From assembly GCA_905221605.1 (NCBI GenBank), contig CAJNDS010002468.1:906001-970000 (forward strand): DNA of 64,000 bases, given 5' to 3'. Positions 23,901 to 36,900 of the stretch are shown here, piece by piece (the first letter of the stretch is position 1; the number at the start of each line of letters is the position of its first letter). Made by a program: the position numbers and the translations under genes. The notes under the pieces were generated by a model. It ran no database searches. It saw nothing but the letters and a program-made list of their open reading frames with translations, and was not told the DNA's origin. Source of the DNA: Symbiodinium natans (taxonomy: Eukaryota; Sar; Dinophyceae; Suessiales; Symbiodiniaceae).

Positions 23901-26900
23901 AATCCCTAAACCCTAATCCCTCAAATCCCTAAACCCTAAGCCCTGAACGCTAATCCCTCAACCCTAAACCCCAAACCTTAAACCCCAAACCCTAAACCCT
24001 CAACCCTAAACCCCAAATCCTAAACCCCAAGCCCTAAACCCTCAACCCTAAACCCGAAACCCCAAACCTTAAACCCTAAACCCCAAACCCTCAACCCTAA
24101 ACCCTAAACCCTAAACCCCAAACCCCAAGCCCTAAACCCCAAACCCTAAACCCCAACCCCTAAACCCTAAACCCTAAACCCTAAACCCTAAACCCTAAAC
24201 CCTAAACCCTAAACCCTAAACCCTAAACCCTAAACCCTAAACCCTAAACCCTAAACCCTAAACCCTAAACCCTAAACCCTAAACCTAACCCTAAACCCTA
24301 AACCCTAAACCCTAAACCCTAAACCCTAAACCCTAAACCCTAAACCCTAAACCCTAAACCCTAAACCCTAAACCCTAAACCCTAAACCCTAAACCCTAAA
24401 CCCTAAACCCTAAACCCTAAACAAAACAAGGCCAAAGCGCCGCCATGGGCGCGTCGGGAGCAGCGGGAAGGTGGCAGTGGGTCCTCCGTTTGCTTCCCGG
24501 CCTTGCAGAAGTGTTTACTAAGTGTTCGGGGTTTAAGGTAAAAGGTTTAGGGTTTAGGGTGTAGGGTTTAGGGTTTATGGTGTAGGGTGTAGGGTGTAGG
24601 GTTTAGGGTTTAGGGTTACATGAGATTCATGGTACTTGCTAACCCAAGTTAAACTTCCGGAGCTTAGAGGTTTAATCCCTCTCTTTACGCCCTGTGCCTG
24701 GGCTCAGAGGAAGCAGCTGGCAGGGGAAGCTTCAGTGTTTCAGTGTCTGGGGACCCAGGGTTGACGTTTAGGGTTTAGGGTTTAGGGTTTAGGGTTTAGG
24801 GTTTAGGGTTCAGGGTTTAGGGTTTACGGTTTAGGTTTTTAGGGTTTAGGGTTTAGGGTTGACGGTTTCGGGTTTCCGGTTTCCACAGGACTTGCCGCGA
24901 GCACGTTCCACTTCCAAATGGGGACGCCGTCCCGTGCACGGACAAGTCCGAAGGCCTCACTGTGCTGCAAGCGGCGATGGTGGGGTTTAGGGTTTAGGGT
25001 TTAGGGTTTAGGTGCGTGTGTGCTGCAAGCTTTGGTGGCAGCTCGACAGCGTGGGCAGTTCCAAGAGGACCTGTTGGCATTCAGGGCCCTTCGAGGGCGA
25101 CATGCGGGAGCTGCCTGCTGCTGTTCGGGCCACTGTCCGGGATATCCGGAATAGGGTGTCATGATGTCTCCGTCACGGACAGTTGTGTGGAACCTGACAT
25201 CACGCATACAGAGTCGGACGGGGCTGGAATCAGGAAAACAAAGCATGTGTAACCATATGAGGTACTTAAGTGGCTTGTAAGTGGGTTATCGTACTTAGCC
25301 AAGGTCGAGCTTCAAACTTGTTTGGGGTTCCATACTTAGGAGGAATAGTAAAGCTAAACTTTTTTCATTTCTTAGTTATTGCAGAAGTAGGTTCTAGGGT
25401 GCATAATTTAAAGTGAGTCCTGTTTGGGGTTTAGGGTTTAGGGTTTAGGGTTTAGGGTCTAGGGTCTAGGGTTTAGGGTTTAGGGTTTAGGGTTTAGGCT
25501 AGGATGCAGGGTTTCGTGTCTTTAGCCTGTTGGGTTTCATGGGCTTGTTAATGCATGCAGCTGAAGAGCCCCCAGTCCCTAAACCCTGAGGTGCCAGCCC
25601 AAGTGCAGCCAAGAGTAGGTCTTACCGGGTTTCTAGAGTGTAGGGTTTAGGGTTTAGGGTTTAGGGTTTAGGGTTTAGGGTTTAAGGTTTGCGGTTTAGG
25701 GTTTAGGGTTTAGGGTTTAGCTTCACTTTCCGTGGTCCCAAGTGCAGTGCGGGGACTCTTTTAGCAGGGCCCTTATTGCTCAATGACAATGCCGATTGGA
25801 CCCTAAACCCCAAACCCCAAACCCCAAACCCCAAACCCTAAACCCTAAACCTTAAACCCTAAACCGAGACTAGTTCACCCGTGGCAATGTTGTGCCAAGG
25901 GTTGCGCGCGATGCTCAACCGTATGTCTAGAGAACTCCTTGTTGTAGGACTCCCCAGAATTGCCCTTTTTCCGCCTTGTCAAGAGTTAGTTGCCATTGCA
26001 CCTCATATACTTTCAACCCTAAACCCCTACACCCTTAACCCCGAAACCCTCCCCCAAATCCTAAACCCGCAGTCGATATTCGGAACCAGTTGCAAGACTG
26101 TACAAGATTCCAAGCGCACCCTAAACTAAGCCTGCTGTGGTTGGGGTTTAGGGTTTAGGGTTGGGGTAATAAAGTGATGATGCTCTTGCAAAGTAACGCA
26201 AACATTCTTCCTAAGAGGGTAATGAAGGGGTTGTTGTTTTTCTCGTATGCGTTGTTTTTCCCTTTTTGTTGGCGTGGGCGGGGTTTCTTAAGCAAATAGT
26301 AGAAACCCTGAACCCCTAAGCCCTTGCACTCTGACCTTTCGTTTCCATAGGCACGTACGAGACCCGAACCCTAAAATCTAAACGCAACTTCCTGAATGCC
26401 TACATGGTCCCTATAACGCTTGACGACCCAAAACCTTATCGCCCTAAGCGCTAAGCCCTAGGTACATATAAGGAAAATGTGGGCGTTTTGGGGGGCTTAT
26501 CGGGTCTAGGGTTTAGAGGGCTGAGAAGGTTTATCGAATTGTTGAAGGTTCTTTTGTAGGGCTTGACAGGATATAATGTAGCTGTAGGGTTTAGGGTTTA
26601 GGGTTTAGGGTTTAGGGTTTAGGGTTTAGGGTTTAGGGTTTAGGGTTTAGGGTTCAGGGTGTACATCCCAACACCCTAAACCCCAAGCCACACTAAAGCC
26701 CGAGACCCTTGTAGGGTTCACAGGGCCCAGCGGTCGCCGCAAAGGCTCTACTACCCCCCTCTATACCCCCCCCCCCCCCCAGGTTCCCTCCTTAAATAAC
26801 CGAAAGAATTAGTTATTTCTAAGTAGCCTTATTTATGGGGGAAACCTAGGGGGGGGGGGGGGGGGGGGGGCGAAACCCTAAACCCTAAACACTAAACCCT

Positions 26901-29900
26901 AGGGGTTTAACCCTAAACCCTAAACCCTCAACCCTAAACCCTGCCTTAAGGACCATATAACAAAGGCTGTCCCAGTCAGCTGCAGCGGCGCTCTCTATCG
27001 ATCTCCTAGCGCACAACACGGCCTTGAGCGGTTGCGAGAAGGCCTTCCCCGAGCCCTTGAGTCTGAAGTTGAGGGTCAAGGAGGTTTAGGGTTTAGGGTT
27101 TAGGGTTTCGGGTTTAGGGTTTAGGGTTTAGGGTTTCGGGTTTCGGGTTTAGGGTTTTGGGTTCAGGGTTCAGGGTTCAGGGTTTGTTTTTTGTTTTTCC
27201 TGTTCTAAGGAAGCTCGAGCACTAGAGTTTAGAGTTTAGGAGTGTAGGAGTGTAAGCCGAAAACTTTATGCCTGCCGCCTGCTCCTGATTTTCAAACCCA
27301 CCCCCTAAACCCTAAAGCCTAAAGCCTAAACCCCCTAAACCCTAAACCCCCTAAACCCTAAACCTTAAACCCTCTAAACCCTAAACCCTAACCCCCCTAA
27401 ACCCTAATCCCTAAACCTTGTCTTTCTTCCCTGATTCGTGACGCCGAGAACCTCATGCCTGCTGCCCGCTCCCGATTTTCAAAGCCCATCCTAAACCCTA
27501 AACCCTTATCCCTAAACCCTGAACCCTAAAGCCTAAACCCTAAACCCTAAACCCTAAACCCTAAACCCTAAACCCTAAACCCTAAACCCTAAACCATAAA
27601 CCCTAAACCCTAAAGCCTAAAGCCTAAACCCTCCCTCTCTTTCTTCTCTCCCCTTCAGGCCGGAGCCTGGGAGAGGGCCACTCTTCTCCTGCATGCTGCG
27701 GGCGATCTTCAGCCCGACGTCACTCAGGGTTTTAGGGTTTAAGGTCAGGGTTTAGGGTTTAGGGTTTAGGGTTTAGGGTTTAGGGTTTAGGGTTTAGGGT
27801 TTAGGGTTTAGGGTTTAGGGTTTAGGGTTTAGGGTTTAGGGTTTAGGGTTTAGGGTTTAGGGTTTAGTTTAGGGTTCAGGGTTTAGGGTTTAGGGCTTAG
27901 GGTTCAGGACCTTTTCGGTTGAGTTCTGTATTACTTAGGGTTTAGAGTTGGATACTTCAAAATTGTTTATGCGTGTCTTTTTATGAACTCCAGAGCCTTC
28001 CGGTGAGATTGTCGGGTTTAGTGTTTAGGGTTCCGTTCGGGCTTACTACAGGGTTCTCCTCCACAAGGTTGGACAAGCAACTTTAGTTGCCATTCGTGGC
28101 GCCGCCGTGAACCCTAAATTCTAAACCGATCTTCATTTGGGCCTGTCCCTGCAATCAAGGTTTAGGGTTTAGGATGCAGACCGTTTAGAAGCTAACTGCC
28201 AGACACTTCGTCTAACGATCGGAAGACGTGTACTTCAGCAGGTTCTTTGACACAAGCCATACTAGGCTTTGTGCTTTGTTGAGCTCCCACGCGTACAAAT
28301 CAGAAGCCCTAAGCCCCAAGTCCTAAACCCAGAACCCACACCCTTGTGAGGTTTAGGGTTTGGGGGTTTGAGGTTTAGGGCTTAGGGTTTAGGGTCAGGT
28401 GATCTCCTACAACGCCTCGATCCGCGCGCAAGGCTTCTTGGGAAGGAAGGGGGGGGGGGGGGGGGCAAGGAAGGGAGGGGGACAGCGCCGGCTCGCCCTA
28501 GTAAACGCCAAGATTTAGGGTCTAGGGTACCTAACCATGCACTCCTCAAAGCGATTGTACTTCATACTAATCCCTAAACCCTGAACCTCTTCCTGCTTCC
28601 AAACCGGCGGCGGTTGGTAAAATCATGATCAATGTCCCTAGACGCTAAACCTTATACCGTATTACCCTCAATCCTAAAGCCTAGAGCCCTAAACCCTATA
28701 AAGCCCAAACCCTGCACCCTAAAGCCCAGCTTCGCTTCCCCTGCAGCCGTTACCAAGCCAAAGAACCCATGCACTCCTATAGTAGATTCCTAGATAGGGG
28801 TTTAGGCTTTCGGGTTTAGGGCTTAAGGGGTTAGTTCAAGGGATTCAGGGTTTAAGTTTTATAGGGTAAAAGCCTTGTGACAAAGGACTCCCTATCCAAG
28901 TGCCTGGATTCTTTGGGTAAGCCCTAGACAAACCTTAACCGTTTCAGGGGAACCCTTAAACCCTAAACCCCAAACCCTAAACCCCAAACCCTAAACCCCA
29001 AACCCTAAACCCCAAACCCTAAACCCTAAACCCTAAACCCCAAACCCTAAACCCCAAACCCTTAAACCCTTAAACCCCAAACCCTAAACCGCTCAAAGCC
29101 TCGCAGGCTCGATCTCTGAGTGGAAGAGACCTTTGGGCCTCTTAGAAGCCTTGTCTTGGCGGCGGCTGCCGGGCAATCAGATCACCTACAACTCCGTGTT
29201 CCCCGACATGGGTGTTTAGGGTTTAGGGTTTGGGGTTTAGGGTTTAGGGTTCAGGGTTTAGGGTTTAGGGTTTGGGCTTTAGGGTTTGGGGTTTGGGGTT
29301 TGGGGTTTGGGGTTTGGGGTTTGGGGTTTAGGGTTTAGGGTTTGGGGTTTGGGGTTTGGGGTTTGGGGTTTGGGGTTTGGGGTTTGGGGTTTGGGGTTTC
29401 TTCAGGCTTGGCTTTGACCAGCTACGTCATAGAGCCGGCTTCAAGCTTTGCCGCAACTAGGTTTGAAATGTTTCCCCCCCCCCCCCCCCCCCAAATCCTC
29501 TGTAGAGATTCTAAAACGGGCGGTGACGGGATCGGGTTTTGGGGCCACGGGAGTTGCTTTATATTTGGGGTGTATTAATATTAGAGGGAAGGGATGACAC
29601 CACAAACCCAAAAACAAACCCTCAACCCTCAAGCCCTACACCCTAAACCCTAAACCCTAAACCCTAAACCCTAAACCCTAAACCCTAAACCCTAAACCCT
29701 AAACCCTAAACCCTAAACCCTAAACCCTAAACCCTAAACCCTAAACCCTAGCCCTAAACCCTAAACCCCTCCTTTTTTCCAAGCCCAAGGCTGGCCTCCT
29801 TCGACCGGAAGGCAGCTTGGGCCCCTTGGGCTGTTGCTTTCGGGTCGAAAGAGGACTTTGAGGGTTTTTGGGGGGTTTGTGGGGTTTAGGGTTTAGGGTT

Positions 29901-30951
29901 TAGGGTTTAGGGTTTAGGGTTTAGGGTTTAGGGTTTAGGGTTTAGGTGACTTAGAGGTTTTTGGGGGTTTTGGGGTTTGGGGGGTTTGGGGTTTTGGGGT
30001 TCAGGGTTCAGGGGTGTAGGACAGTGTAGGGTTCAGGGCTTATAGGGTTTTAGGGAGTTTGGGGTTTTGGGGGTTTAGGGTTTGGGGCTTAGAGGGCTTC
30101 AGGGGTTTTGGCGGTTTTGGGTTTAGGGTTATCGGGGTTTTGGATTTGGGAGTTTTTGGTTTTGGTCTGTGCAAGGGTTACACGCTTTTTCGGGGCGGGG
30201 AGAGGGGCTGAGGTTTACGGCTCGGGCTCGGGCTTTTTTGAGGTTTTGCTTATAAGGCTTTAGGTCTTTAGGGGGTCTGTGCTTTCCACGCGAGGGAGCT
30301 CCCAGCTTAGGCTTTGAATGGGTTTTATCAAGGGGTCAAGGCTCTACAGGCATAACGCCTCCCAGGGCCTCAAGCGGGCTTTTAAGGGATTTAGGGGGTC
30401 AAAGCAGGCTTGGGTTTGTGGTTAGGGTATCTATAGGCGGTCTACCGCAAGAGGGGTGACTATTCTTTCAAAAGGGGCTGTGACACCCCAAACCCCAAAC
30501 AAACCCCAAACCCTAACTTTCCCCTAAGCCCTAAATCCTAAACCCTAAACCCTAGTCCCGAAACCCTAAACCCTAAACCCTAAACTCCCTAAACCCTAAA
30601 CCCTAAACCCTTTTCACAAGCACCTTGCAGCTCTCAAGGACCAAGCGTTGCAACTCCTCACGTCGATGGCGGTGAAGGCTTTTGGGCTCCACCGTGGACG
30701 CTTGTGGGGCTTTAGGGTTGACGGTTTCGGGTTTACGGCTTTATGGTTTTAGGGTTTACGGCTTTAGGGTTTACGGCATTAGGGTCTAGGGTGTAGGGTG
30801 GGCTTAGGAATTATGGCCTGTCTAGGGTTAATGATTTTTAGGTGAGGGCTGTAGTTTTTTGGGAGGGCTGAGGGTTTAGGCTTTACGGATTTAGGTTTTG
30901 GGGAGGGCTTAGCGTTAATGATTTGGCGTTCTCCAGAAAGGGCTGCCCACC

Positions 30952-30992
<41 letters not shown>

Positions 30993-33900
30993 TACCCAAC
31001 CCCCCGAACCCGGAAACCCAAACCCCAAGCCACTAAACCATAAAGCCCCAAACCCTCAACCCTAAGCCCCAAGCCCGAGAGGTTTAGGGTTTAGGGGTTT
31101 AGGGGTTTAGGGGTTTAGGGGTTTAGGGTTTAGGGTTTAGGGTTTAGGGTTTAGGGTTTAGGGTTTAGGGTTTAGGGTTTAGGGTTTAGGGAGCCCTGCG
31201 AGCCCTGCGAGCCCCAAGCCCCCAAACCTCCAAATCCCGACCCTGCAGGTAGCCTTTGATGTGATCACCATCAACGCCGCCCTCTTCTCTCTCGAAGCTC
31301 GGGCTCGGGCTGAAAGGGGGGTCTAGGGTTCGGGGCCTGTTTAGGAAGGCGTTTAGGGTTTAGGGCTAGGGTTTAGGGTTTGGGGTATAGGGTTCAGGGG
31401 TTTATTCTCGCAAACCCCACTAGATTTCCCAGAGCATGGGCCCCGAATTCCTAAACCCTGTGCTCCGTTCCCCCCCTCAAAAAAATCAATCTATACTATA
31501 ATATATACATAAATACATATATACATATATACATATATACATATATACATATATACATATATACATATATACATATATACACATATACACACACGCATTT
31601 ACTTATATGTATATACCTTTACATATATATATATATACACATTACTCATATATAGTTATCATGTCATACCTTTACTTATGAAACTATCAACAGTTGCTCA
31701 AGGAGAAGGCCGGCAAGTGGCTGGAAGCGACCGCCCTTCTCTGCCGCGCCTCTGCGCTGCAGCTCCGCGCGGACGCGCAGACGCGGACCGCGGCGCTGAG
31801 CACCTGCGGACAAGTGGGCGCCCGGACTTTTTTGGGTTTGCTTTTTTGGTGTGAGCTTATAAGGGGATTATAGGGTTCAGGGTTTAAGCACTGAAATGAT
31901 TGAGGGTTCAGGTTCGGGGAAGTTTCGGAGAAAGTTTCGCAGAGAGTTGTTTCCAGGAGTGATTTTTGAATAGTTTGAAGTTGCAGAGGCTTGAGGGTTT
32001 AGGGTTCAGGGTTTATGAACCTATGTAGGATGGCCTCTTGGGCACCCCAACTTTACTTGTGACTAGGACATCTTGGATAGCGGAACCATGCATAGCCCGT
32101 AGTTTAGATCAACCTCCGTATGGCAGCTGATCAAAGGATACCTGTGCCCAAAATTAGATCAACCTCTACGCACTGGGATGTTCCCCCTTATGCTATAACA
32201 GTCCTGAATAGGCATTTTCTGGTGGCTCTGTGAACTTGTCCTGTGAGAAATCATAGCTACCCTGAAGAACCCCAGGCCTACTTCAACGGACTCTTCAACC
32301 CTCAAGCCAGTGGCCCAAGCCCCCAGCCCCCAGCCCCCAGCCCCCAGCCCCAAGCCCCAAGCCCCAAGCCCCAAGCCCCAAGCCCCAAGCCCCCAAGCCC
32401 CAAGCCCCAAGCCCCCCAAGCCCCAAGCCTGTTTACCCTAAACCCTAGACCCTAAACCCTAAACCCTGCTGCAAGCCCCAGGCCAGTGGCGGGCTGCTGT
32501 GCAGCTGCTCAGGGAAGCCTCAGAGTCAACGACGGGGATGAACTCGCTCCTGCTGCGCGACCGCACCCGTCGTTTCTGTTTGTAGGGTTTAGGGTTTAGG
32601 GTTTGTTCAAGAATCAAGGTTTAGGGTTTAGGGTTTAGGAATTAGGGTTTAGGGTTCTGTGTTTATAGGGTTTAGGGTTTGTTATTTGCCGTTACTGTTT
32701 GTTCTTGAAAAAGGCGGGTTCAGATCTTAGGGTTCAAATTGTGGAGCTGTGTAGCACCTGAGAATCCTGGAAGGTTTGCAGTCTTAAAAACCCCAAACCC
32801 TAAACCCTAAACCCTACAGGTTTTGGGGCTCCAACATTTGCACCCCCAGACCTTGCTCTCGCGCTGGTCAGTCAAGGCCGGGGCCCATGTTCCCCGATTA
32901 ATGCCTTTGAAGGGTTTAGGGTTTGGGGCCTAGGGTTTAGGGTTTAGGGTTTATATAGGGCTTAGGGCTTAGGGTTTAGGACCGGGTGTAGGGTTAGCAG
33001 TTATTAAAGATCTTTAAGATTCAGGGTTGAGGGCTTGGGATTTATATAAGGTTTAGCGTGTGGGGTTTGGGGTTTCGTTAAGGCCCGGTTTTGGGAGAAT
33101 ATGGCCTTACACACCTGGTGCCTTCTGAGTTCTTGAAACCAACCCCAAACACCCCGAACTTGTATCCCTAAGCCCGAAATCCTAAACCCTAAACCCTAAA
33201 CCCTAAACCCCAAACCCTAAACCCTAAACCCTAAACCCTAAACCCTAAACCCTAAACCCTAAACCCTAAACCTTACTCGATGGGTCTAAGTCTCAGTTGC
33301 CCACCCTGGTCAGGTGCAACTCTGCAATTCTGGCCTGCGCTGGGCAGGCTCAGTGGGAGCAGGCCTCGTGATGCTTTCCTTGCCTAAAATCCCGAAGCCC
33401 TGCCCCCCACAACCCTAAAACCCTAAAACCCCAAACCTTAAAACCCTAAAACCCTAAAATTGAAAACCCTAAAGCCTCAAACCCCAACATCCTAAAACCC
33501 TAAAACACTAAACCCTAAACCCCGAATCCTAAAACCGCTATGGGGCCCAATCCCTGATTTTTTCTGCCCGTCTGAATCAAGGGGCTTCTACCAAGATACA
33601 CGTAAGGTTGTCCCCTTCGGTTTAGGCTTTAGGGCTTCGGGTTTGGGGGGGGGGGGGGGGGGTGGGCCTTTAGAAGAACCACTGATTCAGTGCCTTATTG
33701 AGAGCCTGTTAAGGGGACTCTTAGAATAGGGGACCAACCCTAAGGGCGGGAAGTAAGCCAAGCACCCTAAACCCGAAGCCCCCCCCAAGCCCCCAAACCC
33801 TAAACCTTAAGCCCTCAACCCTAAGCCCTAAGCCCTAAACCCGAAACCCGAACCTCCGCTCAAGTTTTGAACCACCTTCCCCCTTTTGATGTAGGCTTCG

Positions 33901-36900
33901 GTGCTGCTCCTGGCGGTGGAAGAACGGCGCCTGCAGTCCCTTGGCTGCTCTTTTGAGCGTGGCGGGGTTTGGGGTAGGGTTTAGGGTTTGGGGTTTAATT
34001 TAGGGTTTAGGGTTTAGGGTTTAGGGTTTGGGGTTTGGGGTTTGGGGTTCGGGGTTCGGGGTTTGGGGTTTTGGGGTTTGGGGCTTGGGGTTTGGGTTTT
34101 TCGGGCTTGGGGTTGTCGGGTTTGGGGTTTTCGGGCTTGGGGTTTGGGGTTTGGGGTTTTCAGGTTTGGGGTTTAGGGCTTCCGGCCTCAGCCTTGACCC
34201 TAAGCCCTGAGCTCAGATGAGCTCCCCGACCCCCCCGCCCCCTCCCCACACAAAAGGGGGTAGCCCCAGAAACAATTCCCTACAGTAAGTCCTAAAAACC
34301 GGGGGTTTCCCCCCTTTCAAGGGAGGTTCGGGGACCCTATAGTCATCTCCAAAACGCTGTATTAACCCTAAACCCTAAACCCTAAACCTTAAACCCTAAA
34401 CCCTAAACCCTAAACCCTAAACCGAGCCCCCGTAACCACCCTAAACTCGGCCGCACGGGATGAGGAGGGGGCACCGAGGCCCGACCTGGTCGGACGCTGC
34501 GCGGCGCTTGAGCTGGAATTGCTGGGGGTTCGGGTTTGTAGGGTTTGGGGTTTAGGGTTTGGGGATTAGGGTTTGGGGTTTAGGGTTCAGGGTTTAGGGT
34601 TTAGTGTTTAGGGCTGGTAGGGTTGTTTTGTTGGGGCTTTAGGGTTTAGGGCTTAGGGTTTAGGCCTGTAGATATGGCGATGCAGCTTGGGCAAGAGTTG
34701 GCAGGGTTTTCTTGGCATGCAGAGCAAGCTTCAGGGTTGTGGGGTGAGCGTTGGGCCCGTCACACCCCCAGCCCTCGAATCCCTGCGAATCCCTGACACA
34801 CTCAGCCCATCAACCCACTCAAATCCATCAAACTTAAGCCCTTCAACTCTGCACCCCCCTCGCCTTAAGCATGAACGGCTTAAGGTTTTTGGGGGTTTAG
34901 GCTGTTGGGATCCTAAACCCTACAAGCCCTAAACCCTAAACCCTCAACACTCCAAACCCAACTCTTCAAGTCGAGGTGATCGATGCCTGCGAAAGTCTGG
35001 GCCGGATACTCCTGGCTTGCAAGCACCTCGACCAGCTGGAGAGAGTGCTGCCATGAAGGCGGGGGGGCGAGGGTTTGGGAGGGTTTCAGGCTTTCGCAGT
35101 TAGGGGGTTAGGGTTGAGGGTTTAGGGTTTAGGGTTTAGGGGTTTAGGGTTTAGGGTTTAGGGTTTAGGATTTTAGGGTTTAGGGTTGAGGGTTTAGGGT
35201 TTAGGAGTTGAGGGATTAGGTTTTAGGCTTTCGGAGTTTAGGGAATAGGGTTTGGGGTTAGGATGTGGGGTTTAGGGTGTAGCAAGCAAACGCAGCAGAC
35301 CGCACATGCGGTACAACTCCTTACAACACCTGATGTATAGCTACCAATCCCTCTAACGCGTACACCCTACATTCTCAACACCTCAGGCCTAGACCCCAAC
35401 CCCTTGAGTCAACACTAACCCTTAGACCCGCAACTCTGAGCCCCAAACCTTAAACCCTAGACCCTAAAACCCTAAATCCTCCCCCTAAGGGTCCATGCAC
35501 CTAAATGAGGAATACTTGGCCCTGAAAGTGCTTCCTAGATAGGGTGTTGTGGGGGCCCAAGTATAAGAATATGGGAATATAGGGGTCGGAATAAATGCTA
35601 ATAGAATTCCCTTACGGTCCCTATATACATGTACTACAATGCCCCGCCCAAAACCCTGTTCTAATCATTTAGGCCCCTTTCTTATCCCCAACCCTAAGCC
35701 CTAAACTCTAAACCCTAGATGAACCCCGAAACCCTGGTACTGGTATGCGCACCCCCGGGTCCAGGTGATCCGTCTGCCTGCGCAAGCGCTGGGGCAGAAT
35801 CCTCCAGTCCTTCGGACACCTGGGTGGAGAACATGCTGGCGCATTGAAGGCGCAAGGTTTTTTTTGGGGGTTTTAGGTTTAGGGTTTAGGGCTAGGGTTT
35901 AGGATCTAGGGTTAACCGGATTTCAGGGTTCAGGGTAAGGCACAACGGGCTTAGGGCTCAGATCGGGCTTCTTGAGCTTGGAGTTTAGGAATCGGAGGCC
36001 GAGGCGTTGTGACATTGGGGGTGGCTGCGCATGCCCGCGCATGCGTATTCCATTCCCTTTTTCCTCCCCCCCCTCTCCGGCTGTGCGAAGCCCATGCCAC
36101 CCGAAGACAGCCGACAGGCGGACCGGCCGGAGCAAGGCCGGCACAGCACAGCCCATAGGGCTGTGTTGGGCCATCGAGTGGTGCCATCTCCTTTCGGCCC
36201 TTGCGCATGAGGCACGGGCGGCGCTGTCCTGGGAGGGCGGGGGGGGGGGGGGGGGGGAACAGGGTGTACTTGGAGGTTCAGGGTACTTATAAGTATAAGT
36301 GAAGTTATATATTATATAAGTGTAGTTATAACCCACTTATAAGCCCCTTAAGTACGTACCCCAATGGGGCTATACTTTGGGTTTTAAGTACAGTTATAAT
36401 TGGGTTGCTGGGGCTTAGGGCTCAGGGTCTAGGGCTTAGGGTTTAGGGTTTCGGGTTTAGGGTTTAGGGTTTAGGGTTTAGCGTGTTCTGGTGTTGCGAG
36501 GCACGGCCCTGCCTTGGGGAGCGGCGTCCAGAAGGCCTCTTCCACGGCTTAGGGCTTGAAGGCCGACGGAGGGTTCGAGGGTTCGAGAGTTTAGGGTTTC
36601 GGGTTTAGGGTTTGGGGTTTAGGGTTTAGGGTTTAGGGAGGAAGCCGATACATGAGCGTTAAGCTTGTTGGGCTTCTCCTGATCTTGTAGGAAAAATCAA
36701 ATTTAACCTGTTTCTATCCCTTTGGTTCCTGGAGAAGTAAGTTATTTAGGGTTTCGAATTTTGGGCTAGGGTTTATACTTGGAGGTTGAGGGTACTTAGC
36801 AACCCAATTGTAAGAGTAGTTATACCCCACTTATAAGCCCCTTGTGTACCCGAATAGGCACCAAAAGGCTTGACATCCGAGAAAATGACGCTAGCAGCTG

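Noticed and set aside
24161-24421. True chromosome end (telomere)
   Set aside because: Unique, coding sequence continues on both sides and exon joins work across the block, so it is interstitial.
28970-29400. Long Gly/Leu/Phe/Val open frames over GGGTTTG arrays, also at 34028-34220 and 54821-55045
   Set aside because: Seven-base repeats give periodic frames on either strand; no real protein features.
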